Of a stretch of 64,000 bases of DNA, positions 61,781-64,000 are shown piece by piece. Both the position numbers and the translations under genes were made by a program. The first letter of the stretch is position 1; each line of letters starts with the position of its first letter. The notes under the pieces were generated by a model. It saw only the letters and a program-made list of their open reading frames with translations. It made no database searches and was not told the DNA's origin. The stretch spans positions 372,001-436,000 of the forward strand of contig JAPWGK010000024.1 in assembly GCA_029641185.1 (NCBI GenBank), written 5' to 3'. Source of the stretch: Pseudofabraea citricarpa. Lineage: Eukaryota; Ascomycota; Leotiomycetes; Helotiales; Dermateaceae.

Positions 61781-62347
61781 GAGGGCTTAGAAATAAGAGG
61801 GGATGATCTGAGCAACTATTTTAAATTTCCAGGGATTTTCTACGTCCTCTATTAAAGCGAAGATATAGTTAATGCTGGCCAGAAGAAGCGTGTGCCGAAT
61901 GAGAAGGTGGACCTGTGGAGCCACTGCTCGGTAACAAGTCATGTGGGGTATTTATTGAAAATTGGCACCAGATGATACATGGGAAAGATTTGAAGGGGTT
62001 GGGACAACTGAGAACGAATTCCACCCCGCAATCATACTCCAGGTTAAGAAAGTCGAGTTAAGGTTCAACGTGTGCGCCAATTAGGTCGTCTCCCCACCAT
62101 GCTAAGACTTATGTAACCCACTACCTCTGGTGTTTCTATTGGCCTCGCTTCGTCAAAACTTCTCCTACCATAGCAACGAATAAGCGAAGCAAACCACATC
62201 TTTTCGAGTCAAGGTGCACAACATTCCGCACACCAAAAGTCATTGTAGATAAGCATTTCTCCAAGGTTTGTATCAAGCTATGCTTTTTTTCTCTCGTTGT
62301 CACTAAGCTACCATACCCTCCTATTTGCAAGATGTAATAGCAGACAC
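61781..62347 (-). promoter_or_regulatory. Upstream region of the DUF3500 gene and 3' flank of the NmrA-like gene
   Basis: 567 bp without a supported gene. It contains several C-rich patches (CACCCCGC near 62022, CTCCCCACC near 62090) but no exact GGCCCCACG. No clear TATA or CCAAT arrangement was found. Confidence 0.45.
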
Positions 62348-63556
62348 TTAACTAACTGCTTTGAGGCCCAGGTGGGGTAGAAGCTGCTCTCGGATAAAGT
62401 CTTCTGAGGTGTGCAGTTTTACCCCCAGGCCAATGACTTCTTGAGTCGGAACTTGCAATCCTGGATACATGCCGACAGCATTGTACAATTGCAGCATGAT
62501 ATCACGATCCTTGATACCAGTTGTCGGTTTAGTAGAGAACACAACCTTCTTTCCTGAAACTGCAACCCTCGTATCAGCCGTAAACCCTCCAGATGAAGAG
62601 ATAAACATACCTCTCTCAAGAACTTGGTTGATCTGCCCTTGTGTTTCACGGGCACCACTCGCGAGAAAATATTTCCCATCAAGACTTGACTTCTTGCTTT
62701 CCCACTGATCAAAGATAGCTTTGCAGATCGCTGCAAGATCCTTCTCGACGTACAAACTCGTGACTATGAAATGTTAGGAAACAATCTTGTCGGATTCGTT
62801 ACCACGTACTTTGTGCATCTGCTGTGATGATTGGACGCTTCATGATGATGACATCGTTCTCCTTGTCATATGAAGCGTATTTTCGCAGAATCATGTTCTC
62901 GTAAAAGTTGCCCGTTCGGATGAAGGCGCCAGAAATGCCGGCTTTGCGGATTACAGCATCGACAGAGTATTTCCCTTCAGAATTGAGTCAGCGTGAGAGG
63001 CCACACCGATGTTTAGGGGGCTTGCACGTACCCTCATACAGACGGGTAACAAATCTGCCATTGGAAATCTCATGTGAACTTGGCAACGTACTCCACAAGA
63101 AGCACTGCACTCCAGCTTCGACGGCGGCTTGAACGATATTTTGGCCCTGCTTCTCTTCACTCATGGGATCCTCAAGAACTGTCTTCGTCGTGTCATTCTA
63201 CGTCAGTAACTGGACATAACTGGAATTAGATGGAATTACCGTGTCGTAAAAGTCGGTGACAGCAAATACGCCCCAGGCATCTTTGAAGGCCGCTGGTAGA
63301 GTTAAAGGCTTAGTCAGATCCGCCTGGACTAACTCAGCACCTAGCTTAGCAAGAGCTTTGGCCTTATCGGAGGTTGAATTGCGAGTAAGACATCGAGTTA
63401 TGTACTGTTCCGGGTATTTGAGCAGCTCCTTTGCTACAGCACCACCTGGAATTGTCAATCAGAAGAAGCAAGCAGAAACAAAAGATTCATCTGTTACGTA
63501 AACTTACCCTGTGTACCGGTAGCGCCGAGAACAAGGACTAATTTTCTGCCAGTCAT
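62348..63556 (-). CDS. NmrA-like family NAD(P)-binding protein (five exons, 333 aa)
   Basis: An atypical short-chain dehydrogenase related to NmrA/HSCARG, a group that includes nitrogen or redox regulators and cluster-associated reductases. Minus-strand exons are 63556-63508, 63445-63240, 63197-63032, 62974-62810 and 62763-62348. All four introns have GT donors and AG acceptors and keep the frame; the second is only 42 bp and contains a stop if retained. The N-terminus, MTGRKLVLVLGATGTQGGAV, has the GxxGxxG nucleotide-binding motif (G11, G14, G17). The motif ITRCLTRN follows, where NADP phosphate contacts lie in the family. Other blocks are GVFAVTDFYD (about 76-85), QGQNIVQAAVEAGVQCFLWS and FIRTGNFYENM (about 165-175). 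The length is usual for the family. It may be a reductase or a redox sensor; sequence alone does not decide. Confidence 0.87.
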
Positions 63557-64000
63557 TTTAGAGATTGTTTTTCCAGTGCTTCTTTAGCGATCACAGTTGT
63601 AGCCGAGGGAGATGTCGGATTTTCTTGCTGACCGCAGATTCTCACTCTATCTATGTCCCGTTCATGAGCCTTCTTTTCAACTCCATTCCACTTAGAATTT
63701 GAAAATCGTGGGGCTTGTGAATATTTCATCATACTTCGTGGGGTCTCGGGATATGTGCTTTCGTGACATGGGGCTGTTCCCCACACGGCCTTGCCTAACG
63801 ACAGGCGTTGCCAGACAGTGAGATACTTGTGTTCCCCCACCACAGTCACGTTGCTCAACGCTCCGTGGTGTGTAGCAGAGTGTCTATCATTTCCGTGCTA
63901 TCAGAAGTTTGATAACATTTATTTGGCCGTCGATTAATATAGCCTCCCCATCTCACTCACGAAGCACCCAAATGCCCATATCATTCGTTAGCTTATTGTA
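63557..64000 (-). promoter_or_regulatory. Upstream region of the NmrA-like gene to the window edge
   Basis: 444 bp without a supported gene on either strand. A TGGGGC at 63769-63774 (GCCCCA on the coding strand) is close to further C-runs (63780-63786 and 63831-63837), resembling the sites before the CMD-like and monooxygenase genes. The short minus-strand frame here overlaps the gene start in another phase and is probably 5' leader. Confidence 0.45.

Noticed and set aside
62136..62330. Minus-strand frame of 64 codons between two genes
   Set aside because: Too short, no homology recognised, and it lies in the 3' flank of the NmrA-like gene.
63553..63858. Minus-strand frame of 101 codons overlapping the start of the NmrA-like gene
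   Set aside because: It overlaps the true start in another phase and looks like random sequence; most likely 5' leader. A small upstream ORF cannot be excluded.

Overview
The window is nuclear DNA of a filamentous ascomycete (Pezizomycotina). The last 11 kb carries short-intron genes with GT..AG introns of 42-93 bp and CTAAC/CTGAC-like branch sites. They encode fungal protein types: a two-finger C2H2 regulator with a fungal transcription factor domain, an NmrA-like protein and a DUF3500 protein. The first 52.3 kb is extremely AT-rich and almost devoid of the dinucleotides CA and TG, the signature of saturating repeat-induced point mutation (RIP). I see no rRNA, tRNA or CRISPR array.

Layout. 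Positions 1-4054 hold RIP-degraded repeats, one 0.7-kb TIR element (about 945-1658) that keeps a GC-richer core, and a 101-bp satellite whose unit contains a long palindrome. Positions 4060-19980 are two Ty1/Copia elements of the same family, one inserted inside the other. Four 209-bp LTRs and two separate 5-bp target duplications resolve the nest. Positions 20.0-32.07 kb hold palindrome, 74-bp, 19-bp, 106-bp, 23-bp, hairpin and 90-bp tandem repeats around RIP-degraded sequence I cannot name. Positions 32076-51918 are a Ty3/Gypsy element with a chromodomain-like 3' end. It is interrupted by an unrelated minus-strand Gypsy element (35499-42654) and by a second, inverted copy of its own family (44667-51004). 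All three insertions resolve with LTR pairs and target duplications. Positions 51.92-52.34 kb are a second copy of the 23-bp/hairpin repeat. Normal base composition begins at about 52344, first with a broken, unidentified minus-strand coding relic.

Positions 53.3-63.6 kb hold five genes that look intact. On the plus strand, in tandem, are a C2H2 regulator of 941 residues, a carboxymuconolactone-decarboxylase-like protein of 269 residues and a group A FAD monooxygenase of 616 residues. On the minus strand, converging on them, are a DUF3500 protein of 431 residues and an NmrA-like NAD(P)-binding protein of 333 residues. One transcription factor next to an aromatic-type hydroxylase, an AhpD/CMD-fold protein and an NmrA-like protein suggests a small tailoring or catabolic gene cluster beside a heterochromatic block. 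No polyketide synthase, peptide synthetase or terpene cyclase is in the window, so the backbone enzyme, if there is one, would lie beyond the right edge. The pathway and substrate are inferences. Exon structures were built by hand from splice signals and protein continuity.
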